Positions 34,095 through 47,522 of a stretch of 50,161 bases of DNA are shown here, piece after piece. Position numbers and translations under genes: made by a program. The first letter of the stretch is position 1; each line of letters begins with the position of its first letter. Source of the stretch: Acephala macrosclerotiorum. Taxonomy: Eukaryota; Ascomycota; Leotiomycetes; Helotiales; Mollisiaceae. The DNA is taken from positions 1 through 50,161 of the forward strand of contig MU119543.1 in the NCBI GenBank assembly GCA_014904845.1. The letters run 5' to 3'. The notes under the pieces are model-generated. The model made no database searches. It had not been told where the DNA came from and was given only the letters and a program-made list of their open reading frames with translations.

Positions 34095-35585
34095 ATGACT
34101 ACCCTTTCGATTCCCACCACCTCCGCCCTCTCTCCCAGCCAACTCGTCCCCTCCTCACACCCCGCAGTCCACAAGATTCTGCATCGACTATCACGACCAT
34201 CCCTGCTATCCTTGGTCCTCGACTGGCTCGATGAACGCAATCAAGAGAACACAGCGCCGTACCTCATCCCCGAAGACGCAGAACCAGACGATGAAGACGA
34301 CCTCTACCCGCCAGCTTCCTCCCTAGCATCACTGCGCGAAATCTACACGGACCTACAAGCTCGGAAAGGCAGCAAGAGAGACGTGGTAGATAGAGTCATT
34401 GAAGGCGATTGGCGAGATGGCATATCGCTATACCAACTCGCAATGGCAGACATGCAATACCTCTACGACCATCCCGGATCACAGAAATGGACCGCGTTGA
34501 AGATTGCTCAACTCTCTAATGACGAAGAGAAGCCACTTTCTGCAGTACCGCGATTCCATCCAGCGACATTTCTGCGAAATCTACAACGGGAAATCCTCCC
34601 AGATGTTAAGGCGCATTATAATCTCGATCGACATGCAACTCTGCCCCTCCTCATACTTCGAGTCTTTGTCCTTGAAAGTCCCTACAACACCTCACTAGCT
34701 TTACAATCTGCGAAGCAGAAAGCTATTCTCGACTCGAACAAGACTTTCTACGTCGCGTTCCCCGACTCCTCACCTCACATCTTCGTCTCTCTCGCAACGA
34801 CACCACAACCTGGCGGTCCACGAGGTCCTTCTGCTGCAACATCAGACAATAGAAGTTTAAGGAAGTTGATATTAGATGGAATTCCAAAAGCTTTTTCAAA
34901 GCCGCGGGAGAGGTATATATTGCAAGGCACGAGTCTTACTGCTAGAAACTTGGATGCTTTGGTTGAGAAACGGGGTGGTGGGAGGACAAATGCTGCGGGT
35001 GGAGGGTGGGATGTTTATGCTGAGGAGAAGAATAGGAAGGATAATCCGTTGAATGCACAGTTGCCGACACCTGAGGCTTCGATATTGGAGGATGATGATG
35101 CCAGGGAGAAGACGGCAGAGAAGACTTCATTAAAGCGAAAGAGAGCAGAGGATGAAGGGGTAGTGAAGAGGCGGAAATTGGTTGCGAAGGGAAGGTTTGG
35201 CGATACGGCAAAAGCAGACGATGGAAAAGGCATCGAGAGACTTGATGTTAGGGTTGATGACCTTTTCCCCGAGGCGACTGCCGCCGAGGACGAGGATCTG
35301 GACGATAATGCCAGAGACCGAAGCAAGAAGGCGAAGGGAAGGAGAAGCACAATCAGCGCTGAACTAGACAAAGCTGACGACGACGATATCCGAGCCGATG
35401 GCTGGCGACCAGATGTCCGTCTTACCTTTCATGGTCAACATATCTTTGCTGGTATTAGAGAACTGGTGGAAACTGGCATTGTGGACGGAGAGAAGATGCC
35501 AGGATGGATGACTGGTGAAGAGGGTGTGAGTCTTGGTGTGATACGAGATGGTCGTATGAGAGGATTCAAGGGAACAGGGATGTAG
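34095..35585 (+). CDS. CHL4/CENP-N-type kinetochore protein
   Basis: A single exon of 496 codons, starting ACGATGACT. The N-terminal VHKILHRLSRPSLLSLVLDWLDE is the characteristic start of the CHL4/Mis15/CENP-N family (PF05238), followed by DVVDRVIEGDWRDGISLYQLAMADMQYL. The middle has the HPATFLRNLQREI and PLLILRVFVLES beta-rich region. A basic/acidic low-complexity insert (about residues 330-430, with KRKRAEDEGVVKRRKL as a likely nuclear signal) separates it from the C-terminal VRLTFHGQHIFAGIRELVETGIVDGEKMPGW block. The protein binds centromeric nucleosomes within the inner kinetochore (CCAN/Ctf19 complex). It is intact and housekeeping, and a good anchor for synteny. Confidence 0.88.
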   Translation: MTTLSIPTTSALSPSQLVPSSHPAVHKILHRLSRPSLLSLVLDWLDERNQENTAPYLIPEDAEPDDEDDLYPPASSLASLREIYTDLQARKGSKRDVVDRVIEGDWRDGISLYQLAMADMQYLYDHPGSQKWTALKIAQLSNDEEKPLSAVPRFHPATFLRNLQREILPDVKAHYNLDRHATLPLLILRVFVLESPYNTSLALQSAKQKAILDSNKTFYVAFPDSSPHIFVSLATTPQPGGPRGPSAATSDNRSLRKLILDGIPKAFSKPRERYILQGTSLTARNLDALVEKRGGGRTNAAGGGWDVYAEEKNRKDNPLNAQLPTPEASILEDDDAREKTAEKTSLKRKRAEDEGVVKRRKLVAKGRFGDTAKADDGKGIERLDVRVDDLFPEATAAEDEDLDDNARDRSKKAKGRRSTISAELDKADDDDIRADGWRPDVRLTFHGQHIFAGIRELVETGIVDGEKMPGWMTGEEGVSLGVIRDGRMRGFKGTGM

Positions 35586-36389
35586 GCTACATCTCGTATT
35601 TGTGCTTGTAATTGACGAATATGTATGAGTAACATGAGCTGGCGTTCTGAAGCATATGGGCTGGGATTCTGGGAGATATCCAATGGCATATGGGGTTGGA
35701 GCATGAAATGGGAAGACATTGGCAGTTGTGAGATTTTGCCACAAATGAAAGTACTGGATCTTCTGCAATCTTTCTCCTGCAGCTCCTTTTCTCACAATCA
35801 TCGGCCGAGACTAAGAAGCTCGGATCTCTCATTGACAAGAAGCCAGAGTTTGACAACACCCCACCGTTTCCTTCGCAGTCACAGAATAAGCGTGGGATAA
35901 TGCGAATTTTGATTGAATAGACAGGTAAAAGGTGTAGAGTATCTCTACCAGAAAGCGATCCACATTCACAGCCTCGTCTTCATCCCCCTTGATATCCTCT
36001 TCATATAGGCCCGTCCAGTCCAGTCATTGTCTTTCCCGAAGATTCTCCGGCCTTGAAAATGCTAGGGAGGCCATGTTGTAGAAGTCTTCAAGTTGGAGAT
36101 GGGTGTGATTCTTCTTCAAGCGAGGTGAAATTCACCAGAAGTGAAACAAGCCACCCAATTGCAGTTCGTGAATCACCTCCCTTCTTTTCCCGCTTCGACG
36201 AGCATGAGTTCAGCCTTGCAGCCTCGCTTCGCATCTTGACTCACAACATCGAGCCTCCCCAATTCATCACCACCACAAAATGCCTACATCTCGATGACTC
36301 TACTTTCCCACACTTCAAAATCCCTCCCACGACCGCATTCGGTTCTTTCGAGTCTATTACGATACCCAGCACATATTCGAACCTTCGCA
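35586..36389. other. spacer between CHL4-type and TatD genes
   Basis: 3' UTR of the kinetochore gene and promoter/5' UTR of the TatD gene. In-frame codons upstream of 36390 lack a better start. No other gene seen. Confidence 0.4.
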
Positions 36390-37753
36390 ATGGCGACCGA
36401 ACAAGCACTCGAAGCCACGGCTTCAACATCTCAGCCTTCTGCTCCACAGACAAATGGAGTGAGGAAAGCTTATAGGCCGAGATATGTAGATGTATACACC
36501 CCTCACTTTCTACCAATACATATCCTACGCCAGCTCCAGCAATTGCAGAACAAGAAAAAGCTAATCCACCTCCAACACAGTAGATAGGCATCAACCTGAC
36601 CGATCCCGTTTTCGTCGGCCTTTACCATGGCACCCAACGACATCCTAACGACCTCTCTAGCGTCTTACAACGTGCGAAGGAAGTGGGATGCGAGAAATTA
36701 ATTGTTACGGGGAGTGATTTACGTGAGAGTAGGAAAGCCGTCAAGCTCGCTGAGGAACACCGTATGCCTTCCTCTCTTCCCTGCCCTTCTCCAAAGCGCT
36801 CCCTCTTGGCCCGCAGACTGAGAGGTAATTGAACAGCCGGAATAATATACGCAACAATCGGCGTCCACCCCTGCAACTGCCTCCAATTCACAACCTCCGA
36901 CAACCCCTCGAAATTACTGGATGCGCTTAGGAATCTTGCTTTGGAGGCAAAGGGTGCAGGCCATGCAGTCGCCTTCGGAGAAATAGGACTAGATTATGAC
37001 CGTCTAGAACACTGTCCCAAAGATCTCCAACTCCAATATTTCGAAGAACAAATGCAAATCGCAGTCGATGTCCAACTTCCTCTCTTTTTGCACTCTCGAG
37101 CCGCGCATTCAGATTTCATCCATATCTTGAACAAGTTCTCGGATAGGCTGCCGAGGAAAGGAGTGGTGCATAGTTTCACGGGGACAAAAGAGGAAATGTT
37201 AGAGTTGGTGGAACATGGGTGGGATATTGGGATTAATGGGTGTAGTATGAAGACGGAGGATAATTGTGCTGTGGTTAGGGAGGTTCCGTTAGACAGGCTG
37301 CAGGTGGAGACTGATGGGCCTTGGTGTGAGATGAGGCCTAGTCATGCTAGTCAGGACTACCTCCTTGCTATGGGTGTTGGTATCAAAACCCTCAAAATAT
37401 CGAAACCCAACGGAAAGCCGAACGGAAAACCAAAGGGTGGGGAGGCGACCAAAGCGGAAGGGAAAGAGAATGAACAAGTACCTGCTACCAAGGAACAACA
37501 CGCAGAGAAAGCAGAGGAGGAGCCTGAGGAAGAAGACCAAAACGGCGAACTCAAAGAATGGAAATCCATCAAGAAAGAGCGCTGGGCAGAAGGCCTAATG
37601 ATCAAGGGAAGGAATGAGCCGTGTATGATTGGGCATGTTGCTTGGGCTATTGCTGGTATCAAGGGGGTTTCTGTTAAGGAGGTTGCGGAGGCTGCTTGGG
37701 CGAATAGCGTTCAGATGTTTGGTGTTGGCGATGATGTTGTGGAGAAGAAGTGA
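36390..37753 (+). CDS. TatD-related metal-dependent DNase
   Basis: Three exons (36390-36491, 36584-36761, 36837-37753), introns 92 and 75 nt, in frame, 398 aa. The TatD amidohydrolase core is complete: YVDIGINLTDPVF, ATIGVHPCN, AFGEIGLDYDR (metal-ligand Glu), LPLFLHSRAAHSDF, GVVHSFTGT and VETDGPWC, the expected set of His/Glu/Asp metal ligands of PF01026. A Lys/Glu-rich low-complexity insert (about residues 270-330) lies before the final helix region and is not part of the usual bacterial fold. Family members are 3'-5' exonucleases or deoxyribonucleases linked to DNA repair and apoptotic DNA breakdown. The ATG at 36390 follows a CT-rich leader. Confidence 0.92.
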
Positions 37754-39973
37754 GGGTGCGGGGGTTAGGAACTGCATGGAGTCTAGTGTTGGGTCGGGTT
37801 TTGCTTGGCTTTGTGGAGGGAAGATATATAGAACTAGATGGGTCGCATAGACAATAGAGACCTTGATATGTGGCCTGGATGTTGGTGTTTGGCATGCCGG
37901 GGACGTTGTAGGAAGTGCGCCTCTATTGGCGTTCCCTGAATTAATCATTATGCTATCTTTTGTGATTCATTTCCTTTTCAAATATTCTTCTCTTGCCTTG
38001 CTAGGAAATGTCCATTGTCCTGTTCCCTAGAGTGTTCATGGCAGGTATCATTGTCTAATTTTAGACATTCCAAACCTTAGCTAATGCTAAGTTGACAACA
38101 AGTGTATTGGGACATCCGACGACACTTGTCGTCCCTTGCATGCTGTTCAAATGTTTGTCATTTTCAAAACCGCTATCAATTTCCAAGATTTTGTCTACTT
38201 CAAGATTTTGAGCATGACAATGGTATTAAATGTGGCCCAACTTTTGGATCAGCTGGAGGGGTATAGTGCAGTGATGTTTTAGTCATCCCCAGGCACGCCT
38301 GCAACCCAAAAATCACCCAGCAAAATGATTGATGAGACCGGGCGACGAATTTAGGGTTGGTTTTATACCTCGAGAATACGATTCGGTAATTTAGGAGTGG
38401 CAGGGAAATAGGCAACTGGGAATGCGTGAATGTTCAGCTTCGATTATTTAGCGTTTGCTTTTGTGATTGTCTGCGTTTTACTTGATAGGCGTGAATATTC
38501 AGCCTTGTGCCTTTGTATCTTCTTGCGAGTATCCCAGGTTACGAATTACAGTAATCGAGTCATCCTTTGACCACACTCAGGTACTAGCGCTTCCTTGCCG
38601 GCGACTAACGACCGTTGGGGTATATATACGATCCTCTATAGCGGGTCAAACGGTCAGAAGCTCTGAAGATCAAAGAGCAGTACTCTGAGCTGAGCGTTAT
38701 AGGTACTTTGCGCGGGCTGCGGGAAGCTGTCGGCTTCCCTTGCCATGATTCGTTCCATTGTACAAAGATGGTGAACTCATTTGTAAAAGCGAGCCTGAAC
38801 GTATAAGAAACGATTTCGTCTCTTTTCTAAAGTTTTTCTTAATAGCAAATGTGAAGTTGACAGCAAGAATGAGGTCGATTCGAAGTGAAAGCTGCACTCA
38901 AGTGGCAAAGTGACTGCTCACTTACGAAGCAATCATATCCACAAACTTCCAAGCCTCTAAGTCTGCAAGAAGTTGTGAACTCAACGGGGTCTCCGCAAAA
39001 GCTAGCAACGGGAGACGCTCACATTTGGATTGATAGCTTGTTGAGAGGGACGATGTGTTTGATTCATATCCTTGAAAATGCAAAGTCTCTTATACATTTG
39101 CTTTTATAATTTCCCCGGGGGTGAGTCACAGCATGTGAATCATCCTTTGACCATACTGAAATACCTAGTGTCATGGTTTATACTCTCGAAAACCGGTATC
39201 CAGGAGTGACTATGGGAGTGTGTGTAATGTTCAGTCTTGTGCATCTTGCTGTTCTTTCAAGATTGCATTTACGATTGTCTGCGGCGTGAACAGCAGCTGA
39301 AAAGGTGAATCTCCCTTTCATCACCTGTCTGTTTAGCTTGACTTCTGAATTCGATACCTAATCCCCTAGAATCTTGGAGCATAAAGCGAATCTCTAGCAC
39401 AGACTAAAGCGATCACAACAGTACGACACCAAGCCCCTCGATCTAAGTTTCTGTGCTTAGGAGTTCTGTTCTTCATCTGTGGTGGTTGCTGTAGGATGCA
39501 GACACTGAAAGCGAGAGATTATTGGTGGTCTGCTTGGCTAATTCAAGTGAGCATAGCCGGGCTTGGTTCCGTCTGCTCGAAGGATGGATACTGGGTTTGA
39601 TGACAGCATAAATGAAGTTAACAATTTCAAAGTCAGCTGAAAATGGTCCTGCGGAGGGTGTGTTTGAGGACTTGGTTCTTCGGGCATGTGAGTGCTCACG
39701 TTAGTCCGTACCCGAGTCCAGCTGCACGCAGCAGCCCACAGCCACGAAGGGTTAATGTGATGGTTTGTCGTTGGTAACCGGTCGCATGATCTTCAAAGTT
39801 GAATTTATATTCCGGAAGTTCGAGCTGAGGGAGAGCCGAGGGAAGTTAATTGTTGCAAAGTTGCAATCATTGTATAATCATTTTCAATTCTTGGCCAAAT
39901 TCACTTCCCATCGCGCGCGAAAACTTGCCATATCCAATTAGCAACGTCAATCTATCAATGCCCATCAACTACA
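37754..39973. other. 2.2-kb spacer with degenerate repeats
   Basis: No gene seen; ORFs are below ~75 codons. Two stretches (about 38350-38600 and 39130-39290) share diverged blocks such as ATCATCCTTTGACCAYACT and GTGAATGTTCAG, so this is probably relic repeat DNA. Several short hairpins lie at 38055-38145. Confidence 0.4.
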
Positions 39974-41040
39974 TCACAGCTTATATCTCCCTAGATCAAT
40001 CAACACATTACTCAATCTTATCGTCCAAATCCTCTCCACAGCCAGGATCACAAGCACATCCCCCGCCAACGCAAAATTCGTCAACTCATACTTCATTCCA
40101 CCACCCCTCAACAACGCCTCGCTATTTAAAAGCCCCAACACCCTCCAGTCCAGATTTCCCACCACAACCCCCCCATACTCCCCAGTCCAAATCCTCCCCG
40201 CATCATCAATATGCAATCCATCCAGCACCTCATGTCTCCCAAAACTTATCAATCTCTTGTTACTCGGCCACCCTTCCTCATCCAAATCATAGCTATAAAT
40301 AGCAAGATATCCAGATTGTGCAGCTCCTCCAGCGTTAGAAACGAGTCATGTACCCGCGAACGTGGGTGTGGTATCTGTGGCGTACAGTTTCGTGAAGTCT
40401 TTATTCACGCAAATGCCGTTGGGGATCAAGATATCGACGCGGGGAATGATGGGCGTGAGGAGTTTTTGAGAGGGGGAGAAGCGCCATACGGCGTGGAAGT
40501 TGGGGTCTCCGAAGAACATTATTGGTTCCTTTTTGCTGGTTGTGATGCTGCAGTAGGATTTGAAGGAGGAGGTGGAAGTTGAGGAAGTGGAGGAGGGAGA
40601 GAAAGCTCCCCATGTGGCGTCATCGGGACTGTTGAAGTGGACGCCGAAGTAGGAGTTTACTACTATTTTTGTTTGGTAGATGTATGGATCGATGGGGTAT
40701 ACTCCTCCTGCGTAGGTCTCATTTCCGATGGCTGTTATATACCTTTCTATCGAAAAAGTGCCCTTCATTTAGGTCCCCAAGTGGCTGTGTGAGATATGGT
40801 CGATAGATATCCGAAGTGTTCAAGTTCAACACATTGAGGATCGAATTCCCTACCTCAACGTTGGATGAGAACCATACTTCATTCTTGGAAGAAACCCAGA
40901 CACCCGCTTCGAATGCGAAAGGATTATCCGGCCGTTTTGCGACGAGGGAAAGTTGGGGATTGGGTCCTAGGAGGGAGGTAAATTCCGGAGAATATGAGAT
41001 GAAGGGTGAGGATGTCGCAGAAGTACAGAGGTAAGGGTGC
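39974..41040 (-). pseudogene. SMP-30/gluconolactonase-like lactonase, disrupted
   Basis: Reading leftward from ~41040, the frame TSATSSPFISYSPEFTSLLG...FAFEAGVWVSSKNEVWF...LTQPLGDLNEGHFFDRKVY shifts near 40733-40742 (GTATATAACA, net 2-nt loss or 1-nt gain) into ITAIGNETYAGGVYPIDPY...VVNSYFGVHFNSPDDATW...NGICVNKDFTKLYATDT. This frame then meets an in-frame TGA at 40346-40348 and continues to DLDEEGWPSNKR...VLDGLHIDDAGRIWTGE...FALAGDVLVILA, ending at 39974. All parts match secreted fungal lactonohydrolases of the SMP-30 family (PF08450), which hydrolyse sugar-acid lactones. No splice solution restores frame at either lesion. The N-terminal signal region is unresolved, and a further frame change near 41040 is possible. 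Confidence 0.72.
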
Positions 41041-41700
41041 TGCTTGAGGTGTTCGTGTCGATGAAGTTTGCGGAGATATTGCCTTGGGAATTGAGACTGT
41101 CCAGTTGTAGGAGATGGAATGTGTGATGCTCGGCTGAGCTGCTGCTACGAAAGTAGCTGAACTTAAGGAGTGGCGAAGATGGATTGTGAAAAATAGCGGT
41201 AAGAAAGAAGCCCTCCACCAAAGATGTAGGGTATTGGAAAGAAGACTTATATTTCTCTATTGAGTGCAAGGCTGGAGAAAATGAAAAAGTGACATCAAGC
41301 TCTCGAGGACTTACGACGGTACTGCGGACACTGACTTGAGTATATTTCTCATTTGGGACTCCGAGCTCCAGGCACTTGCACGTTCCTCTATGCAAAAAAG
41401 ACATTGGTACAGGCACATCTCAATGCTGATACTAGTGAAAGTGACTGAGGGCTGGTGAACACTGACGAAATGGAGATAGCTTCAGGCCTTTGAGCCTCAA
41501 TGACGTACGTTCAAATTAGGGTCTCTCGACACGTGATCGATCAGCAATCATGAGATCCGCGGTTTGGAGACGATTTAGCAACGAGAAGACTTTCCTCGGT
41601 TCAATAGGAATGTGTAGTTACTAGAGAATAGCTGCTAGCTCTTACACAGTCGAGATTCGTTTCAAGTGGAACTCCTCGACCTCGAAAAGGGGCATCTCGC
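41041..41700. other. region between lactonase relic and transporter
   Basis: The minus-strand frame 41416-40967 runs into the N-terminal part of the lactonase in a different frame and may include degraded N-terminal sequence (ending ...NISANFIDTNTSSSTLTS). Nothing else recognised. Confidence 0.3.
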
Positions 41701-43712
41701 TTAAACTTCCTTTACTTCCCCACCTTTCAGCTCATGCTCAATATCCACAGTGATAACACCCTTCTTTATATGTCTCGCAGGAATCATCTTCTCATAAGCA
41801 ATATCAATTTCCTCAATCGTCATATTGATAGTCTCAGGGACAAGGAAGAACGCTCCAATGAGAAGCAAAATACTCGTGCCGGCGAAAATGAATCCGGTTC
41901 GTGCCCCAAGGTTTCCGGAGTCGACATTGTAGATGTATGGTATAATGAAGGTCGTCAACCAAGTTGAGAATGTTTGCATGATGATCGCGATAGACATCGT
42001 CTTCCTCTGAGTCGGTAGCTGGAGAGTTCTGCAGCGATAAGCCAGCCGAGACCTTGCATTAAGCTAGTTTAGAGAGAGATAAGGATATTCCTGCTATCGA
42101 TTAGTACGAGAGATGGGTGGGTATAAAGAGGAAAGACTCACATGATGACTGCGATTCCCCACAATGCACCTGTACCTTTCCTGTAGTACAGAGCGCCAAT
42201 TGTAAGCATAATCAAGAAGTTGATCACCACTCCCACGATGAAGCCGATACGACGAGAGATCTTGTCCATGATGAGCCAGCTGGAAACAATGATTATGCAT
42301 GCCAGTCCAAAGCCACCGATGGAAACGTCGAAGGCATGAATCGCGGGTAGGCCGGCGATGACTATAGATAAATCAGTATGAGATTTAGACTAAGGTTTGG
42401 GAGTAGAGGAGTCGAGGAGCCAAGTTCGCATTACTCGCGAGGAGCTCGGCTCCGAATATCTCCTCAATTGAAGGGCAGAATTTCACGTACTGAGGAAGTA
42501 GATGGATTGTGCGAGGAAAGCTGCACCTGCCCAGTTGGCAGCTGTGTAGAGGAAGATGGCGGTTAACGTTCGCTTGCGGTTGTTACCTTTGAAGCAGTCG
42601 AAGTATGTTCCTTGTTCGAGGTTGTCATTCGATTTCTCTTCGCTGATGGTCTTGATGAGGTATGCAAGGCGTGCGTCAATGTCGGTCTTGCTGCCGTAGA
42701 TCTGAGTCATTGCTTTGTGTGCTCGCTCGAGGTGGCCATTGTTGATGAGGTAAATTGGTGACCTGTCAATGTTAGCGGGAATGCTACTTTCTCCTGAGGA
42801 GGGCAGACTTACTCTGGTGTAACAGCAAAGGCAATAACGACAAGTGCCCCAAAAGCCCACTGTATAGCAAAGACATCACGGAAGGCTTGTGGCAGTATAT
42901 TCGGCACGAAGGAACGGATTATTCCAAGTGCCACTCCTTGCATGAATACCGTGAACAAAACCAAGGCAGACTGGACTGGGGCTCGAAGTTTCAGAGGCGA
43001 AACCTACTGTCAAATCAGAAAGAACCTCTTGATGAGTCTTCGTTGAGACCTACCTCGGACGCATAACTCGTTGCCGTCGCCATGGCGGAGCCAATGCCAA
43101 GACCAACGACCGTCTTTCCAGCAAGCAAAGCTCCTCTGCTATGACTGGTATATTGAACAGCACTTCCCGCGATGGAAATAACACCCGCTACGCATGCAGG
43201 CAACTTCCTTCCAAATCTGTCCAAGAAGAAGCCTACGAGCCATGCACCGAGAGCTTGAGCGAGGGCAGACATAGCAGTCCAGAGGGATGTCCACTGTTGA
43301 GAATCAGGACGGAACGAAGACACAGAGCATTTGGCTTTCATACCTTTGAGGGAAGATAAGGTCCTGCAGGACCGTAGTCTCCGAAGTAGATGAAAAAAGT
43401 AGGCATTGAGATAGATGCGCCGTTCGCGACGGTGTCATATCCGAAGACCATACCAGCCGTAAATGAGACACTGCCTAAAGGGCCTTGTCAGAAAAATCCC
43501 AAAATTTTTGGCTTGGGAAACATACATATAAGCAACGCCCTCCAGTGCAACTTTGCAGTCTGCCATACTCCAAGACTTCTCTCTTCCTCCATCAAGATTG
43601 CCCCGCGCTGCACTAAAGCATTGTTCGAATATTTGCACTCAAGACGAGGTAGCGAACTCTCCATCTGCACCACCTCAGCAGAGGTTTCTGTCTCTTTCGT
43701 AAATGAGGCCAT
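41701..43712 (-). pseudogene. MFS sugar transporter with a 1-nt deletion near the 3' end
   Basis: Exons 43712-43526, 43474-43344, 43293-43054, 43003-42813, 42762-42491, 42361-42142 and 42063-41701 join in perfect phase. They encode a sugar-porter MFS protein: TAGMVFGYDTVANGASI, FFLDRFGRKLPACVAG (signature loop), YASEVSPLKLRAPVQS, PESPIYL (PESPR-like) and AAELSSYRLRG. The frame then breaks at ~42003: RLRG is followed by a -1 shift, and the continuation KTMSIAIIMQTFSTW...VPETINMTIEEIDIAYE is in another frame down to the stop at 41701. The protein as encoded would stop 15 codons after the shift and lose about 95 residues including the last helices. It normally imports a mono- or disaccharide through the plasma membrane. 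A sequencing error is the main alternative. Confidence 0.82.
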
Positions 43713-46008
<2,296 letters not shown>

Positions 46009-46110
46009 ATATTAAAAAAAATTAAAAATTAAAAAAAAACTATAAATATATTTAATTAATATATAAATAGATTATTTCAAGTTATTACGTATAACTTAAT
46101 TATTATGTCC
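46009..46110. repeat. AT-rich block
   Basis: About 100 bp of nearly pure A/T directly after the GH43 stop codon; it marks the border to relic sequence. Confidence 0.6.
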
Positions 46111-46129
46111 TATTTCCTACATATCAAGC

Positions 46130-46621
46130 CCTAGTTTATCCTACTCTTCTTTGAGCCTTGCCGCTAACGCATTTATCATATCAATATTAACAGCAGTTAT
46201 TAAGAACTCCGCGCTCATCACGCTAAAACTAATATATTTCTTCTAATCCGCCATCTTCCTAGCTATCTTTGTCATCTCGATCTGTGGCCAAGGCCGCCGC
46301 GTGAAACTGAGCTCCGCATTCCAAATCGCCTCGATTGTCAGCGGCGCCTTCGCTCCCACCATTCAATATGCGATCGAAAAGTCTAACCCGACACAATACT
46401 CGCTTGGTATTGCGGCCGCGTGCTTCGGGTTGTCTTTAGGCCTTCCGCTTTATACCACGCTTTCCAGCCCAGCAAGGCTACTAGTTGATCCGGTATACAC
46501 CAAGCAGGAGAATAGCTCGGCTAGCAGTCTCTCCCGCGGTCGACTGGTCGAACCGAAGACGGTGAAATGGGGAATTTGTCCGTTTTGGAGTTGGAGGATA
46601 AGAGTCAGACGGGCATTATAG
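46130..46621 (+). pseudogene. relic of a polytopic membrane protein
   Basis: One frame reads SLSLAANAFIISILTAVIKNS...LKLIYFF, a TAA stop (46244-46246), then SAIFLAIFVISICGQGRRVKLSSAFQIAS and LGIAAACFGLSLGLPLYTTL. These are several hydrophobic helix-like segments separated by one stop. Only a GTG (46301) is available as a start after the stop. The family is not recognised. The segment is bounded by the AT-rich block and looks like a gene fragment. Confidence 0.35.
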
Positions 46622-47522
46622 TAGACCAACATGTGCATATCGAGAGCCATCCTGCCTAGTGCGTGCCTACAATAACCGCATTAAGTTTGGACGGCGAAGC
46701 GAATTAAATGCTGTTTTCCCTTCCTCTTCAACACTTAATATGTCAATACTGTTGAAAGAGGACTCACTTATTTCACATGTCTTCTCCAGATCCCTGTACC
46801 TCATCATTCAGATATATATAGTCCCATCCTCCCTCTTGAGGAAGGACATCGAATTCAAACTTTTTCACGCTACTCATGCCTCGTTTAACAGAAGTTTCTC
46901 TCTGCGATGAGAGTTAACGTTTTGCTCCTATTCATGACATGACTGAAAGCAACACTGAACAATTCAGGTATCGAGATTTACATTTATCCAACGCCAGGGA
47001 CATACTTACTTGATGGAAGAGATGAAATGAGCGATGGACTTCGAATGACCCAGGCGTTTCGCAGCTGGCATTGCCCATTCGAGAGGAGAAGTCCATAAAG
47101 CAGAGGCGAACAACAGTCCGCATTGCAATTTTTCTCAGGCTTGAGGTCTTCTCATCTCATGTTCGATATTATTGGTCTTATAACCCCTAGCGGTAGTGGG
47201 GCTGCCTTGATCCCAAGTTGTTTGCCACTCTAACCTGGTCTAAAATAGTCGTTGAGACGAACTGGAAGTTGGTCTCTGCCCCCCTGTGCATTCTTTGTTA
47301 ATTACAAATTGGACCATAGCGGCCAGTCATGAGACACAGATAAAGAATGATAATGTGAAATAAAAGGAGCCGTTTGCCTAGATCAAAGGTCTTTAACGCC
47401 TAATGAATCTCCGACAGGCTCTTCCCCGCCTTACAATCAAACCGGTAGAGCTGGCTTACGGCCATATACAACATAACTGTCGTCAACATTAGCAGAATAG
47501 TGCGAAGTATGAGGGAATGAAC
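46622..47522. other. spacer, no gene seen
   Basis: Short ORFs only (for example 46659-46910 and 46932-47123), with no domain. It includes the 3' flank of the methyltransferase. Confidence 0.35.

Noticed and set aside
37595..37948. antisense ORFs over the end of the TatD gene
   Set aside because: They are Pro/Ser/His-rich mirror frames of a well-supported exon.
40285..40348. a 59-nt intron (GTACAT...TTTATAG) spanning the lactonase TGA
   Set aside because: The splice phase does not join the two conserved frames; it would destroy DLDEEGWPSNKR.
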